A stretch of 64,000 bases of DNA from positions 372,001-436,000 of the forward strand of contig NZ_JASERL010000007.1 of assembly GCF_030766935.1 (NCBI RefSeq). The letters are read 5' to 3'. This stretch comes from Streptomyces sp. KL109B. GTDB taxonomy: Bacteria; Actinomycetota; Actinomycetes; Streptomycetales; Streptomycetaceae. Positions 8,697 to 17,039 of this stretch are shown here, in pieces. The notes below the pieces were generated by a model. The model searched no databases and was not told the DNA's origin. It worked only from the letters and a program-made list of their open reading frames with translations. Every line of letters starts with the position of its first letter. The stretch's first letter is position 1. The translations under genes were made by a program, and so were the position numbers.

Positions 8697-9833
8697 CTAC
8701 GCCACCGCCGCGGCCCGCTCCGTCGTCGCGATCGTCGCCGAGCCCACCACGCGCGTGCCGTCGTACAGCACGATCGCCTGCCCCGGGGCCACGCCGCGGA
8801 CGGCCTCCGTGAAGGAGACCCGCAGCTCGTCGTCGACCAGCTCCGCGCGGACCTCGGTCTCGCCTCCGTGGGCGCGGAGTTGGGCGGTGTACGTGCCGGG
8901 GCCCGAGGGGGCGGCGCCGCACCAGCGGGGCTTGATCGCGGTGAGGGCCGTGACGTCGAGGGAGTCGACCGGGCCCACCGTGACCGTGTTGTTCACCGGG
9001 GAGATGTCCAGGACGTAGCGCGGCTTGCCGTCGGGGGCGGGGGTGCCGATGCGCAGGCCCTTGCGCTGGCCGATGGTGTACCCGTAGGCGCCCTCGTGAG
9101 TGCCCAGCTTCGTCCCCGCCTCGTCGACGATGTCGCCCTCCGCCTTGCCGAGGCGGCCGGCGAGGAAGCCCTGGGTGTCGCCGTCGGCGATGAAGCAGAT
9201 GTCGTGCGAGTCGGGCTTCTTGGCGACCGCGAGGTCGCGGCGCTCGGCCTCCGCGCGGATCTCTTCCTTGGTCGTCTCCGTGTCGCCCAGCGGGAACATC
9301 GCGTGGGCGAGCTGCCGGTCGTCGAGGACCCCGAGGACGTACGACTGGTCCTTGGCCATGTCGGCGGCGCGGTGCAGCTCGCGCTCGCCCCGCTCGTTGA
9401 CGACGACCTGCGCGTAGTGGCCGGTGCAGACTGCGTCGAAGCCGAGGGCGAGCGCCTTGTCGAGGAGCGCGGCGAACTTGATCTTCTCGTTGCAGCGCAG
9501 GCACGGGTTGGGCGTGCGCCCGGCCTCGTACTCGGCGATGAAGTCCTCGACGACGTCCTCGCGGAAGCGCTCGGCGAGGTCCCACACGTAGAACGGGATG
9601 CCGATGACGTCGGCCGCGCGGCGCGCGTCGCGGGAGTCTTCGATGGTGCAGCAGCCACGCGCGCCCGTGCGGAACGATTGCGGGTTCGCCGAGAGCGCGA
9701 GGTGTACGCCCGTCACGTCGTGGCCCGCTTCGGCGGCGCGGGCCGCCGCGACGGCGGAGTCCACGCCGCCGGACATGGCGGCGAGTACGCGGAGCGGGCG
9801 GTCGGCAGGGAGCGTCGAGGTCTGCGAAGTCAT
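8697..9833 (-). CDS. mnmA: tRNA-specific 2-thiouridylase MnmA
   Basis: Installs sulfur at C2 of the wobble uridine in tRNA-Lys, -Glu and -Gln. The 378-residue product has the ATP-pyrophosphatase loop SGGVDS at 21-26. The catalytic cysteine of NPCLRCN is Cys111 and the second catalytic cysteine is Cys213 in HDICFI; they correspond to the E. coli Cys102/Cys199 pair. The C-terminal beta barrel with TIGQRKGL is also present. The ATG at 9833 is the natural start. A cysteine desulfurase, the usual sulfur donor, is encoded nearby on the same strand at 10639-11808, separated by an amidase gene on the other strand. Confidence 0.96.
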   Translation of the reverse strand: MTSQTSTLPADRPLRVLAAMSGGVDSAVAAARAAEAGHDVTGVHLALSANPQSFRTGARGCCTIEDSRDARRAADVIGIPFYVWDLAERFREDVVEDFIAEYEAGRTPNPCLRCNEKIKFAALLDKALALGFDAVCTGHYAQVVVNERGERELHRAADMAKDQSYVLGVLDDRQLAHAMFPLGDTETTKEEIRAEAERRDLAVAKKPDSHDICFIADGDTQGFLAGRLGKAEGDIVDEAGTKLGTHEGAYGYTIGQRKGLRIGTPAPDGKPRYVLDISPVNNTVTVGPVDSLDVTALTAIKPRWCGAAPSGPGTYTAQLRAHGGETEVRAELVDDELRVSFTEAVRGVAPGQAIVLYDGTRVVGSATIATTERAAAVA

Positions 9834-9917
9834 AGCACTAACAGGGTACGGGCCCGTGGGAACCGAATCGTTCGGTTATCCGTTGTGGATCTCGTACGGG
9901 ACTGACGGGGGCGTCAC

Positions 9918-10613
9918 ATGGGGAAGCAGGGAGCCGGGTCGGGGAAGGGCCGCGGCGGGGACCGGGACCGTGGGGTCAGCCGGCGGACGTTGATCATCGG
10001 CGGGGCCGCGTCGGCGGTGGGCGTCGGGCTGCTGGCGCGCGGCGATCTCGCCCGCATGTGGTGGCAGATGCCGGGGGTCGACAAGCCGCGCGAGGCCGGC
10101 GCGGTGGACTTCAAGGGCGCGGAGTGGGTGGCCGCGGCGGCGGCGAACTGGCGGCGGGCGGACCGTCCGGACGACTACTCGATCGACCGCGTCATCATTC
10201 ACGTCACCCAGGGCAGCTACCAGGGGACGCTGAAGGTCTTCAAGGATCCGTGGCACGGGGCGGCCGCGCACTACGTAGTGCGGCAGGACGGCCATATCGC
10301 GCAGATGATCCGGGAGTTGGACGTCGCGTTCCACGCCGGGAACCGGGACTACAACGAGCGCAGTGTCGGCATCGAGCACGAGGGCTTCGTGGACCGGCCC
10401 GAGGACTTCACCGACGCCATGTACGAGGCGTCGGCGCGGCTCACCGCCCGGATATGCAGGCGCTACGACATGCCGGTCGACCGGAAGCACATCATCGGGC
10501 ACGTCGAGGTGCCGGGCACCGACCACACCGATCCCGGGCCGCACTGGGACTGGGACCGGTACATACGCCTGGTGAAGGCGGCGTACGAGCGGGACGGCGC
10601 CGCCAAGGCGTGA
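9918..10613 (+). CDS. Tat-exported N-acetylmuramoyl-L-alanine amidase (Amidase_2)
   Basis: Cell-wall amidase of 231 residues, predicted to cut the bond between MurNAc and L-Ala. The N-terminus has a twin-arginine signal (SRRTLIIGGAASAVGVGLLA, residues about 21-40). The Amidase_2/PGRP domain follows: the IIHVTQG strand supplies the first zinc His, HYVVRQDG and HAGNRDYNERSVGIE form the substrate groove, and HIIGHVEV and DPGPHWDW carry the later zinc His and the conserved tail. No separate cell-wall-binding domain. Convergent with the cysteine desulfurase gene 25 bp away. A 14-bp duplication spans its stop codon. Confidence 0.92.
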   Translation: MGKQGAGSGKGRGGDRDRGVSRRTLIIGGAASAVGVGLLARGDLARMWWQMPGVDKPREAGAVDFKGAEWVAAAAANWRRADRPDDYSIDRVIIHVTQGSYQGTLKVFKDPWHGAAAHYVVRQDGHIAQMIRELDVAFHAGNRDYNERSVGIEHEGFVDRPEDFTDAMYEASARLTARICRRYDMPVDRKHIIGHVEVPGTDHTDPGPHWDWDRYIRLVKAAYERDGAAKA

Positions 10614-10629
10614 CAGCCAAGGCGTGACA
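10602..10629. repeat. 14-bp tandem duplication across the amidase stop codon
   Basis: GCCAAGGCGTGACA occurs twice in direct succession (10602-10615 and 10616-10629). The first copy contains the amidase stop codon. It looks like a simple replication slippage and leaves the protein unchanged. Confidence 0.9.
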
Positions 10630-10638
10630 GCGCCCGCC

Positions 10639-11808
10639 CTACGTCAGGCCCGCCGACCGCGCCCGCTCCACCACGGGTCCGATCGCCGTCGCCACCGACT
10701 CCACGTCCGCCTTCGTCGTCGTGTGGCCGAGGGAGAAGCGGAGCGTGCCGCGGGCCAGGTCCGGGTCCGTGCCGGTCGCGAGGAGTACGTGGCTGGGCTG
10801 GGCCACGCCCGCGGTGCAGGCGGAGCCGGTGGAGCACTCGATGCCCTGCGCGTCCAGGAGCAGCAGAAGGGAGTCGCCCTCGCAGCCGGGGAAGGTGAAG
10901 TGGGCGTTGGCGGGCAGCCGGCCGCCGGGCGTGGGGTCGCCGCCGAGGATCGCCTCGGGGACGGCCGCGCGGACGGCGTCCACGAGGGCGTCCCGCAGCG
11001 CGCCGATCTCGCGGGCGAACCACTCGCGCCGCTCGCTCGCGATCCGGCCCGCCGTGGCGAAGGCGGCGATGGCGGGGACGTCGAGCGTGCCGGAGCGGAC
11101 GTGCCGCTCCTGCCCGCCGCCGTGCAGTACGGGGACGGGGCTGTACTCACGACCGAGCAGGAGGGCGCCGATGCCGTAGGGGCCGCCGATCTTGTGGCCC
11201 GAGACCGTCATGGCGGCGAGGCCCGAGGCCGCGAAGTCGACCGGGAGCTGCCCGTAGGCCTGGACCGCGTCGGCGTGCAGCGGGATGCCGAACTCGGCCG
11301 CCACATCGGCCAGTTCGCGTACCGGCTGGATCGTGCCGATCTCGTTGTTGGCCCACATGACCGTGGCGAGCGCGAGGTCGTCGGGGTCGCGCTCGATCGC
11401 CTCGCGCAGCGCGTCGGGGTGCACCCGGCCGTGCGCGTCGACGGGGAGGTACTCGACGTTCGCGCCCTCCTGCTCGGCGAGCCAGTGCACGGCGTCGAGG
11501 ACGGCGTGGTGCTCGACGGGGCTGGCGAGGACCCGGGTGCGGGCCGGGTCCGCGGCGCGGCGCGCCCAGTACAGGCCCTTGACGGCGAGGTTGTCGGCCT
11601 CCGTGCCGCCCGAGGTGAACACGACCTCGCTCGGCCGGGCGCCGAGCGAGGCGGCGAGGGTCTCGCGGGACTCCTCGACGGTGCGCCGGGCGCGGCGTCC
11701 CGCGGCGTGCAGGGACGAGGCGTTGCCGGTGACGGCGAGCTGGGCGGTCATCGCCTCGACCGCCTCCGGGAGCATGGGCGTGGTCGCGGCGTGGTCGAGG
11801 TAAGCCAT
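10639..11808 (-). CDS. Cysteine desulfurase (IscS/NifS class)
   Basis: PLP enzyme of 389 residues that takes sulfur from cysteine as an enzyme persulfide. The start MAYLDHAATTP is the family's hallmark. The PLP lysine is Lys206 in SGHKIGGP, and the persulfide cysteine is Cys331 in STGSACTAG. His100/His101 in VEHHAVL and the SGGTEADN phosphate-binding segment are also present. Its long active-site loop places it with IscS-type enzymes. Genomic pairing with mnmA suggests its main job is to provide sulfur for tRNA 2-thiolation; iron-sulfur cluster work is possible too. The ATG at 11808 starts it. Confidence 0.95.
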   Translation of the reverse strand: MAYLDHAATTPMLPEAVEAMTAQLAVTGNASSLHAAGRRARRTVEESRETLAASLGARPSEVVFTSGGTEADNLAVKGLYWARRAADPARTRVLASPVEHHAVLDAVHWLAEQEGANVEYLPVDAHGRVHPDALREAIERDPDDLALATVMWANNEIGTIQPVRELADVAAEFGIPLHADAVQAYGQLPVDFAASGLAAMTVSGHKIGGPYGIGALLLGREYSPVPVLHGGGQERHVRSGTLDVPAIAAFATAGRIASERREWFAREIGALRDALVDAVRAAVPEAILGGDPTPGGRLPANAHFTFPGCEGDSLLLLLDAQGIECSTGSACTAGVAQPSHVLLATGTDPDLARGTLRFSLGHTTTKADVESVATAIGPVVERARSAGLT

Positions 11809-11905
11809 GGTGGGCTCGATTCTACGAGCCTCCCGCCGCGCCCCGGCCGCCGCGTGCGGCTCGGCCGGTTACGGCTCGGCCGGTTACCCCTCAGCCGGTT
11901 ACGGC

Positions 11906-12202
11906 TCAGCCCGCGATGCTCCACGACATCGTGCCGTCGGCCGCGACGAGGGCGGCGAGCACGACGAGGTCGGCCACGCCGAGGCCGAGGCCCAGGAGGG
12001 CCCGGCCGCGCCGTTCGGTGCCGCGCCACAGGGCGAGGGACGCGAGGACGATCGCGACGGGGCCGAGGAAGACGTTCATGACGAGCAGCCCGACGAGGCC
12101 GAGCACGAACGAGGCGACGGCCATGCCGTCGGTGTCGCGGCGGCCTGCGGGACGGGTCCGCTCCTTCGGCTGCGCGGCGCGCGGCTGTGCGGTGAGCTGC
12201 AT
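11906..12202 (-). CDS. DUF4190 small membrane protein
   Basis: 98 residues with a basic, Gln/Arg-rich head of about 28 residues followed by two hydrophobic helices (MAVASFVLGLVGLLVM... and ALLGLGLGVADLVVLAAL), the usual DUF4190 pattern. The family is abundant in Streptomyces and its function is unknown. The ATG at 12202 is preceded by AAGGGGG at a good distance. A 27-bp gap separates it from a second small membrane gene upstream, so they are probably cotranscribed and may share the TetR-controlled promoter region further up. Confidence 0.85.
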   Translation of the reverse strand: MQLTAQPRAAQPKERTRPAGRRDTDGMAVASFVLGLVGLLVMNVFLGPVAIVLASLALWRGTERRGRALLGLGLGVADLVVLAALVAADGTMSWSIAG

Positions 12203-12229
12203 GGTTGGTACCCCCTTGATGTGTCGGTG

Positions 12230-12385
12230 TCAGCCGCGATTGCGGGCGTGACGCTCGCGGACCGCGAAGACGGCCAGCCAGACACCGATGACGGCGGCGG
12301 CGACGAGCGTGATGGGCAGCGGGGCGTGGGCCACGGTGCCGAGCGCGAAGCCCAGCAGCAGGAGGGCCGCTACGAGGAACAGCAC
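12230..12385 (-). CDS. Very small two-helix membrane protein (51 residues)
   Basis: Too short for usual gene calling but well supported. It has a GTG start at 12385 and a GAGAGG ribosome site 7 bp upstream. The 51-residue product has two strongly hydrophobic stretches (LFLVAALLLLGFALGTV and PITLVAAAVIGVWLAVFAV) and ends in a basic tail (RERHARNRG). It is the first gene transcribed leftward from the inverted-repeat region next to the TetR gene, which suggests it is a regulatory target. No family recognised. Confidence 0.75.
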   Translation of the reverse strand: MLFLVAALLLLGFALGTVAHAPLPITLVAAAVIGVWLAVFAVRERHARNRG

Positions 12386-12405
12386 GAGGACCTCTCAGAA
12401 GTAGG

Positions 12406-12479
12406 GTTACAACTGTTCACTGACTGACGAGTCTAGCTCGCGCCACGACTTCCTCATTACAGAGAACAGTTGTTAACTG
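12406..12479. promoter_or_regulatory. Paired inverted operator-like sites between the TetR gene and the small membrane genes
   Basis: ACAACTGTTC at 12409-12418 and its exact complement GAACAGTTGT at 12464-12473 face each other across 45 bp. The right-hand copy extends to a compact palindrome CAGTT-GTT-AACTG (12467-12479) that ends 6 bp before the TetR start codon. The left-hand copy is a slightly shortened version of the same site. Such a pair fits autoregulation by the TetR protein plus control of the divergent membrane genes. Seen directly as sequence; binding is inferred. Confidence 0.6.
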
Positions 12480-12485
12480 GATGAC

Positions 12486-13109
12486 ATGAGTCACACATGC
12501 GGCACCCGTCAGGCGCGGAAGCAGAAGACCCGGCAGGCACTCCTGGACGCGGCGCTCGAACTGCTGGAGGGCCAGAGCCTCAGCAGCCTCGGCCTCCGCG
12601 AGGTGACGCGCGCCGTGGGTGTGACCCCGACCGCGTTCTACCGGCACTTCGACAGCACGGCCGACCTCGGGGTCGCCCTGGTCGAGGAGGCGCTCGGCAG
12701 CCTGCACTCGGTGATCCGCGACGCGCTGAACGAGACGTGGGACAGCGACGAACGCATCGCGCGCGCCATCGAACTGATCGCCCGTCATGTGCGCGCGTAC
12801 CCGGCGCACGTCCGCTTCATCGCGCGCGAGCGGCACGGCGGCGTGCGGCGGGTACGCGAGGCGATCGGCGAGCAGCTCGAACGGTTCACCGTCGAGGTCC
12901 GGGAGGCGCTGCGCCACGATCCCGACGCGGCGGGCTGGAGCGACGACGATCTGACGATGCTGGCGAATCTGTACGTCGATCACATGCTGGTGACGGCATC
13001 GCTGCTGCTCGGGACGGATGCCGAGGAGTTCGAACGGGTGGCGGCCCGGGCCGGGCGCCAGCTCCGTCTCGTACGGATCGGGAGAAAGCACTGGCTCGAT
13101 GTGTCATGA
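12486..13109 (+). CDS. TetR-family transcriptional regulator
   Basis: 207 residues. A TetR helix-turn-helix occupies about 10-55 (KQKTRQALLDAALELLEG ... VTRAVGVTPTAFYRHF). A helical ligand-binding domain follows, with the actinobacterial TetR_C pattern around IARHVRAYPAHVRFIARERHGG. The ATG at 12486 lies directly after the palindrome described at 12467-12479, so the protein probably represses its own gene. Next on the same strand is an alpha/beta hydrolase, 18 bp away, probably cotranscribed. A hydrophobic ligand is likely but unknown. Confidence 0.92.
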   Translation: MSHTCGTRQARKQKTRQALLDAALELLEGQSLSSLGLREVTRAVGVTPTAFYRHFDSTADLGVALVEEALGSLHSVIRDALNETWDSDERIARAIELIARHVRAYPAHVRFIARERHGGVRRVREAIGEQLERFTVEVREALRHDPDAAGWSDDDLTMLANLYVDHMLVTASLLLGTDAEEFERVAARAGRQLRLVRIGRKHWLDVS

Positions 13110-13127
13110 CCAACTAGCGTTACGGTC

Positions 13128-13982
13128 ATGACAGCAGCCGAATGGAACCTCGACCGCAGCTTCTCCAGCTCGTCCGGCGAGATCCGCTGGACGGCACTCG
13201 GGCCGGCCGGAGCGCCGCCCGTCGTCCTCGTGCACGGCACGCCGTTCTCCTCGTACGTCTGGCGGCAGCCGGCCCGCGCGCTGGCGCGCCAACACCGCGT
13301 GTACGTATGGGACCTGCCCGGATACGGCGCCTCCGAGAAGCGCCCCGACCAGGACCTCTCACTCGACGCCCAGGCCCGCGTCCTGACCGAACTGCTCGCC
13401 CACTGGGGCCTCACCGAGGAAGGGCGCCAACCGGGCGTCGTCGCCCACGACTTCGGCGGCACCATCTCACTGCGCGCACACCTGTTGCACGGCGCCGCGT
13501 ACGCGCGGCTCGCGCTGGTCGACCCGGTGGCGATCCGGCCGTGGGGCTCCCCCACGTACCGCCTGCTCGGTGAACGCTCCGACGTGTTCAGGCAGTTGCC
13601 GCCCGATCTGCACGAGGCGCTCGTGCACCGCTACGTCGCCTCCGGCAGCCACGCCGGTCTGCACCCCGACACGCACGCGCGCGTGGTCGAGCCCTGGCTG
13701 ACCGAGGCGGGCAAGGACTCCTTCTACCGGCAGATCGAGCAGAACCCCCCGTTGGCCGCCACCGACGACATCCAGGACCGCTACGGGGAGTTGGACCTGC
13801 CCGTGCTGGTCGCCTGGGGCGCCGAGGACACCTGGATCCCGGTCGCGCGGGCGCACGAGCTGGCCAAGCTGATCCCCGGCGCCGAGCTGCGGATCATCGA
13901 GGGCGCCGGACATCTCGTCCAGGAGGACGCCCCCGCGGAACTCGCCGCCGTACTGGGCGAGTTCCTGCGTACGACCCCCTGA
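13128..13982 (+). CDS. Alpha/beta-fold hydrolase with an aspartate nucleophile
   Basis: 284 residues, cytoplasmic. It has the oxyanion HGTPFSSYVW near 36, a nucleophile elbow AHDFGG with Asp108 where serine hydrolases have Ser, an acid in WGAEDTWIP, and the catalytic His in EGAGHLVQED. An Asp nucleophile is the mark of haloalkane dehalogenases, fluoroacetate dehalogenases and epoxide hydrolases, not of esterases, so the protein likely forms an ester intermediate with an alkyl halide or epoxide. Substrate not deducible. Start ATG at 13128. It follows the TetR gene by 18 bp, and that regulator may sense its substrate. Confidence 0.85.
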   Translation: MTAAEWNLDRSFSSSSGEIRWTALGPAGAPPVVLVHGTPFSSYVWRQPARALARQHRVYVWDLPGYGASEKRPDQDLSLDAQARVLTELLAHWGLTEEGRQPGVVAHDFGGTISLRAHLLHGAAYARLALVDPVAIRPWGSPTYRLLGERSDVFRQLPPDLHEALVHRYVASGSHAGLHPDTHARVVEPWLTEAGKDSFYRQIEQNPPLAATDDIQDRYGELDLPVLVAWGAEDTWIPVARAHELAKLIPGAELRIIEGAGHLVQEDAPAELAAVLGEFLRTTP

Positions 13983-13988
13983 AAAGGA

Positions 13989-14876
13989 TCAGCCGAGGCG
14001 TACCCGCGCCAGCTGCCGCGACTGGGCCACCAGGCGGTCCTTCGCGTCCCAGACCTCGGCGTCCTCCTCAAGGAAGCCGCCCGCCAGGTTCCGCGTCGTG
14101 ATCGACACGCGCAGCGGGCCAGGGGCCGGGCGGCAGCGCACATGGACGGTCAGCTCGACCGTCGGCACCCAGCCCTTGAGGCCCATCTCGAAGGCGGTCG
14201 GCGGCAGCGCGTCCACCGCGAGCAGCAGCGAAAGCGGGTCCATGTCGCGGCCGTCGGCGAGGCCGAACCAGGCCCGCATCTCGCCCTTGCCGGACGGCGC
14301 GCCGAGCGCCCAGCCGAGGGTGGCCGGGTCGAGCTTCAGGTGCAGCCGGTCGGAGATCGCGTTGCTGCCGGGCACGGCCGGCGCGCCCTCGGGTGCGTCG
14401 CCCGCGCCGAAGCACTGCTCGACGGGCGGCATGACGGGCGGCTGGGCGCTCGTGCGTACGTCGTCGGGGAGCGCGTCCAGGTCGCCGTACGAGGCGATGA
14501 CCCGGATCCGCTCGACCTCGCTGCCGTCCTCCGCGTACTGGAAGAGGGAGGCCTGTCCCGTCGAGAGGGTGCGGCCGGTGCGGGCCACGTCGGTCCTGAT
14601 CACGGCGGGGCCCGGCGCGGAGGCGGTGAGGTAGTGCGCAGAGACCGAGAACGGGTCGTCGTGCGGCAAGGCGTCCGCGAGGGCGCGGCCGAGCACGGCG
14701 AGGAGGTAGCCGCCGTTGAGGGCGTTGATGATCGTCCAGCCCGCGGAGAGGTCGATGTCGTAGACCCCGGGCTCGCCCGCGCGCCGGGTCACGGCGGTGT
14801 CGCGGTCGAACTCGCTGTCGCCGATGGTGGCGCCGGCGGTGGCCGCCCGGCCCTGCGTGGATACTGCGTCTGCCAT
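13989..14876 (-). CDS. Acyl-CoA thioesterase, double hot-dog type
   Basis: 295 residues from the ATG at 14876 (an in-frame start six codons upstream is possible). Two hot-dog halves: residues about 15-130 include INALNGGYLLAVLGRAL and VSAHYLTASAPGP, and about 190-290 include MDPLSLLLAVDALPPTAFE and WVPTVELTVHVRCRPAPGP. This is the layout of TesB-like/4HBT_3 thioesterases that hydrolyse acyl-CoA. It follows the citryl-CoA-lyase-like gene by 25 bp in the same direction, so it is probably the last gene of that CoA-dependent catabolic operon and may recycle CoA. Convergent with the alpha/beta hydrolase gene, 6 bp away. Confidence 0.85.
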   Translation of the reverse strand: MADAVSTQGRAATAGATIGDSEFDRDTAVTRRAGEPGVYDIDLSAGWTIINALNGGYLLAVLGRALADALPHDDPFSVSAHYLTASAPGPAVIRTDVARTGRTLSTGQASLFQYAEDGSEVERIRVIASYGDLDALPDDVRTSAQPPVMPPVEQCFGAGDAPEGAPAVPGSNAISDRLHLKLDPATLGWALGAPSGKGEMRAWFGLADGRDMDPLSLLLAVDALPPTAFEMGLKGWVPTVELTVHVRCRPAPGPLRVSITTRNLAGGFLEEDAEVWDAKDRLVAQSRQLARVRLG

Positions 14877-14901
14877 ACCGGGAAGGTACAACACGTGACT
14901 A

Positions 14902-15831
14902 CTAAGCGGTAGCTTTTGTTGCTGGGACCACAGCCGGGCCGGGTACGGGGCGTACGGGGAGGTCGCGCGGCGCCACCCCGTGGTACCCCGCGAGCAGCGG
15001 CCTCGGCAGTGGGCCCTTGATCCGTGCCCCGCCCTCGTACTCCTCCCAGGCGTGCGCGAGGACCCCGACGCTGCGGGAGAGCACGAACAGGCCGCGGCCC
15101 AGCTCGGGCGGGAAGCCCAGCTCGGCGTAGATGATCGCGGTCGCGCCGTCGATGTTCATGGGGACCGGCTTCGTACGCCCCGCGCTCAGTGCCTCCTCCA
15201 ACGCGAGCCCGGCGGCCAGCGCGCGCCCCGGCACCTCCCCGGCGGCCACCGCCTCCCGGACCAGGTCGAGCAGCGGGTCGCGGCGCGGGTCGTGCGGGTG
15301 GAAGCGGTGGCCGAAGCCGGGAACGTACGCCTTGCGCTCCTTGAACTCCCGTACGAGCTCGGCCGGTTCGGCGCCCTCGACGATCCGCGCCAGGACCTCC
15401 ATGCACTGCTGGCCCGCGCCGCCGTGGGTGTCGCCGAGCAGGCCGGCGCCTGTGGCGACCGCGCTGTTCAGGCCCACTCCGCAGGTCGCCGCCATGCGCG
15501 CGGCGGCGATGGACGGGGCCTGCGGGCCGTGGTCGACGGCGGCGACGAGGGCGGCCTCAAGGAGCCTTCCCTGTACGGGAGTCGGCAGCTCGCCGCGGAG
15601 CAGCAGCCAGATCTGTTCGGCGAAGGTGATCCGGCCGATGAGCTGCTCGACGGGGTAGCCGCGCAGCAGGATCTCGCCGGGGCGGATGCGGCTGACGGCG
15701 GTGGACCACCAGTCGGTGACCTTGTCCTCCTCGACGAATCCTGCGCGGTCCTGCTCGACGAATCCCGCGCGGTCCCGCTCGATGAGCCCGGCGGGCTCGT
15801 GGGTGTCGCGGGGCTCACTCGGCTCGCTCAT
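14902..15831 (-). CDS. Citryl-CoA lyase-like member of the citrate synthase superfamily
   Basis: 309 residues, shorter than true citrate synthases (about 370-430) but with the three catalytic positions in place: His in GDTHGGAGQQ, His in PGFGHRFH and Asp in PMNIDGATA. Lyases of this type cleave citryl-CoA or a related 3-hydroxy-acyl-CoA to acetyl-CoA and a keto acid. The ATG at 15831 overlaps the CoA-transferase stop (TGATG), which argues for translational coupling. The pairing with a CoA-transferase suggests activation of a free acid to its CoA ester and then cleavage. The head carries two near-identical EQDRAGFVE-like repeats. Exact substrate unknown. Confidence 0.85.
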   Translation of the reverse strand: MSEPSEPRDTHEPAGLIERDRAGFVEQDRAGFVEEDKVTDWWSTAVSRIRPGEILLRGYPVEQLIGRITFAEQIWLLLRGELPTPVQGRLLEAALVAAVDHGPQAPSIAAARMAATCGVGLNSAVATGAGLLGDTHGGAGQQCMEVLARIVEGAEPAELVREFKERKAYVPGFGHRFHPHDPRRDPLLDLVREAVAAGEVPGRALAAGLALEEALSAGRTKPVPMNIDGATAIIYAELGFPPELGRGLFVLSRSVGVLAHAWEEYEGGARIKGPLPRPLLAGYHGVAPRDLPVRPVPGPAVVPATKATA

Positions 15832-17039
15832 CACACCGTTCCCTTCGTCCGGAGTTCCTCGATCTCCCGCTGTCCGTAACCGAGTTCGGCCAGCACCGTG
15901 TCCGTGTGCTCGCCGAGCCGTGGCGGCGGGCCGCCAGGGCCCACCGGTCGCCCGTCGACCTGGACCGCGCTGCCGAGGACCTCCAGGGCGCGGTCGCGGC
16001 CGTCGGGGAAAGGCAGGCGGTGCACGAAGCCGCGCGCCGCGAGCTGGTCGAGGCCGAGCGCGTCGGGGACGGACAGGACGCGGGCCGCGGGGACGCCGGC
16101 GTCGGAGAGGATCTCCTCCCACTCCTTCGCGGTACGCAGGGCGAGGCCCGCCTCGATCTGGTCGCGCAGCGCGTCGCGGTGCGTCTTGCGGTCGGCGGGG
16201 TGGGTGAAGCGCGGGTCGGCCAGGAGGTCCTCGCGGTCGATGAGGCGGCACAGGGTGGCGAACTGCTGCTGGCGGTTGGCGGCGATGTTGAGGTGTCCTT
16301 CGGCTGTGGTGAAGGTGCCGGAGGGGGCCGCGGTGAAGTTCTCGTTGCCCATGGGCCGCGGAGTGCTGCCGGTGATCAGGTAGTTGGAGGTGACCCAGCC
16401 CATCGCGGTGAGCGCGGCCTCCAGCATCGATACGTCGAGGAGCGCGCCCTGTCCGGTGCGGCCGCGACGCACGAGGGCGGCCGCGATCGCGTACGCCGCC
16501 GCCATGCCGCCGAGCGTGTCGGCGACCGGGAATCCGGCGCGCAGCGGGGTGACCTCGGGGGTGCCGGTGACGCTCATCATGCCGCTGAGGCCCTGCACGA
16601 TCTGGTCGTAGGCGGGGCGTTCGCGCATCGGCCCGGTCTGGCCGAAGCCGGAGATGGCGCAGTAGACGAGGCCGGGGTTGTGCCCCTTCAGGACCTCCCA
16701 GCCGAGGCCGAGGCGGCCCATGACGCCGGGCCGGAAGTTCTCCACGAGGACGTCTGCCTCGCGCACGGCCCGCAGCAACGCCTCTTTCCCCTCGGGGGAC
16801 TTGAGGTCGAGGGTGAGGGAGCGCTTGCCCGCGTTCTGCGCGAGGAAGGAGGCGCCGAGCAGCTCTTCGCTCAGGGCCCGGTCGGCGCCCAACTGCCGTG
16901 CCAGGTCGCCGGATTCGGGCATCTCGACCTTGACGACGTCGGCGCCCTGGAGGGCGAGCTGGTAGCCCGCGAAGGGGCCGGCGAGGACGTTCGTGAGGTC
17001 GAGGACGCGTATCCCGTCCAAGAGTGGTGCGGCGTTCAT
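15831..17039 (-). CDS. Class III (CaiB/BaiF) CoA-transferase
   Basis: 402 residues, starting MNAAPLLDGIRVLDLT. It has the class III fold signatures: VLDLTNVLAGPFAGYQLALQ, the VENFRPGVM segment, and the catalytic Asp in ERPAYDQIVQGLSG, which forms a mixed anhydride with the carboxylate in this family. It moves CoA from one acid to another. The ATG at 17039 overlaps the IclR stop (ATGA), and its own stop overlaps the lyase start, so regulator, transferase and lyase are one tightly coupled unit. The lyase next door suggests a di- or tricarboxylic acid acceptor (inference). Confidence 0.92.
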   Translation of the reverse strand: MNAAPLLDGIRVLDLTNVLAGPFAGYQLALQGADVVKVEMPESGDLARQLGADRALSEELLGASFLAQNAGKRSLTLDLKSPEGKEALLRAVREADVLVENFRPGVMGRLGLGWEVLKGHNPGLVYCAISGFGQTGPMRERPAYDQIVQGLSGMMSVTGTPEVTPLRAGFPVADTLGGMAAAYAIAAALVRRGRTGQGALLDVSMLEAALTAMGWVTSNYLITGSTPRPMGNENFTAAPSGTFTTAEGHLNIAANRQQQFATLCRLIDREDLLADPRFTHPADRKTHRDALRDQIEAGLALRTAKEWEEILSDAGVPAARVLSVPDALGLDQLAARGFVHRLPFPDGRDRALEVLGSAVQVDGRPVGPGGPPPRLGEHTDTVLAELGYGQREIEELRTKGTV

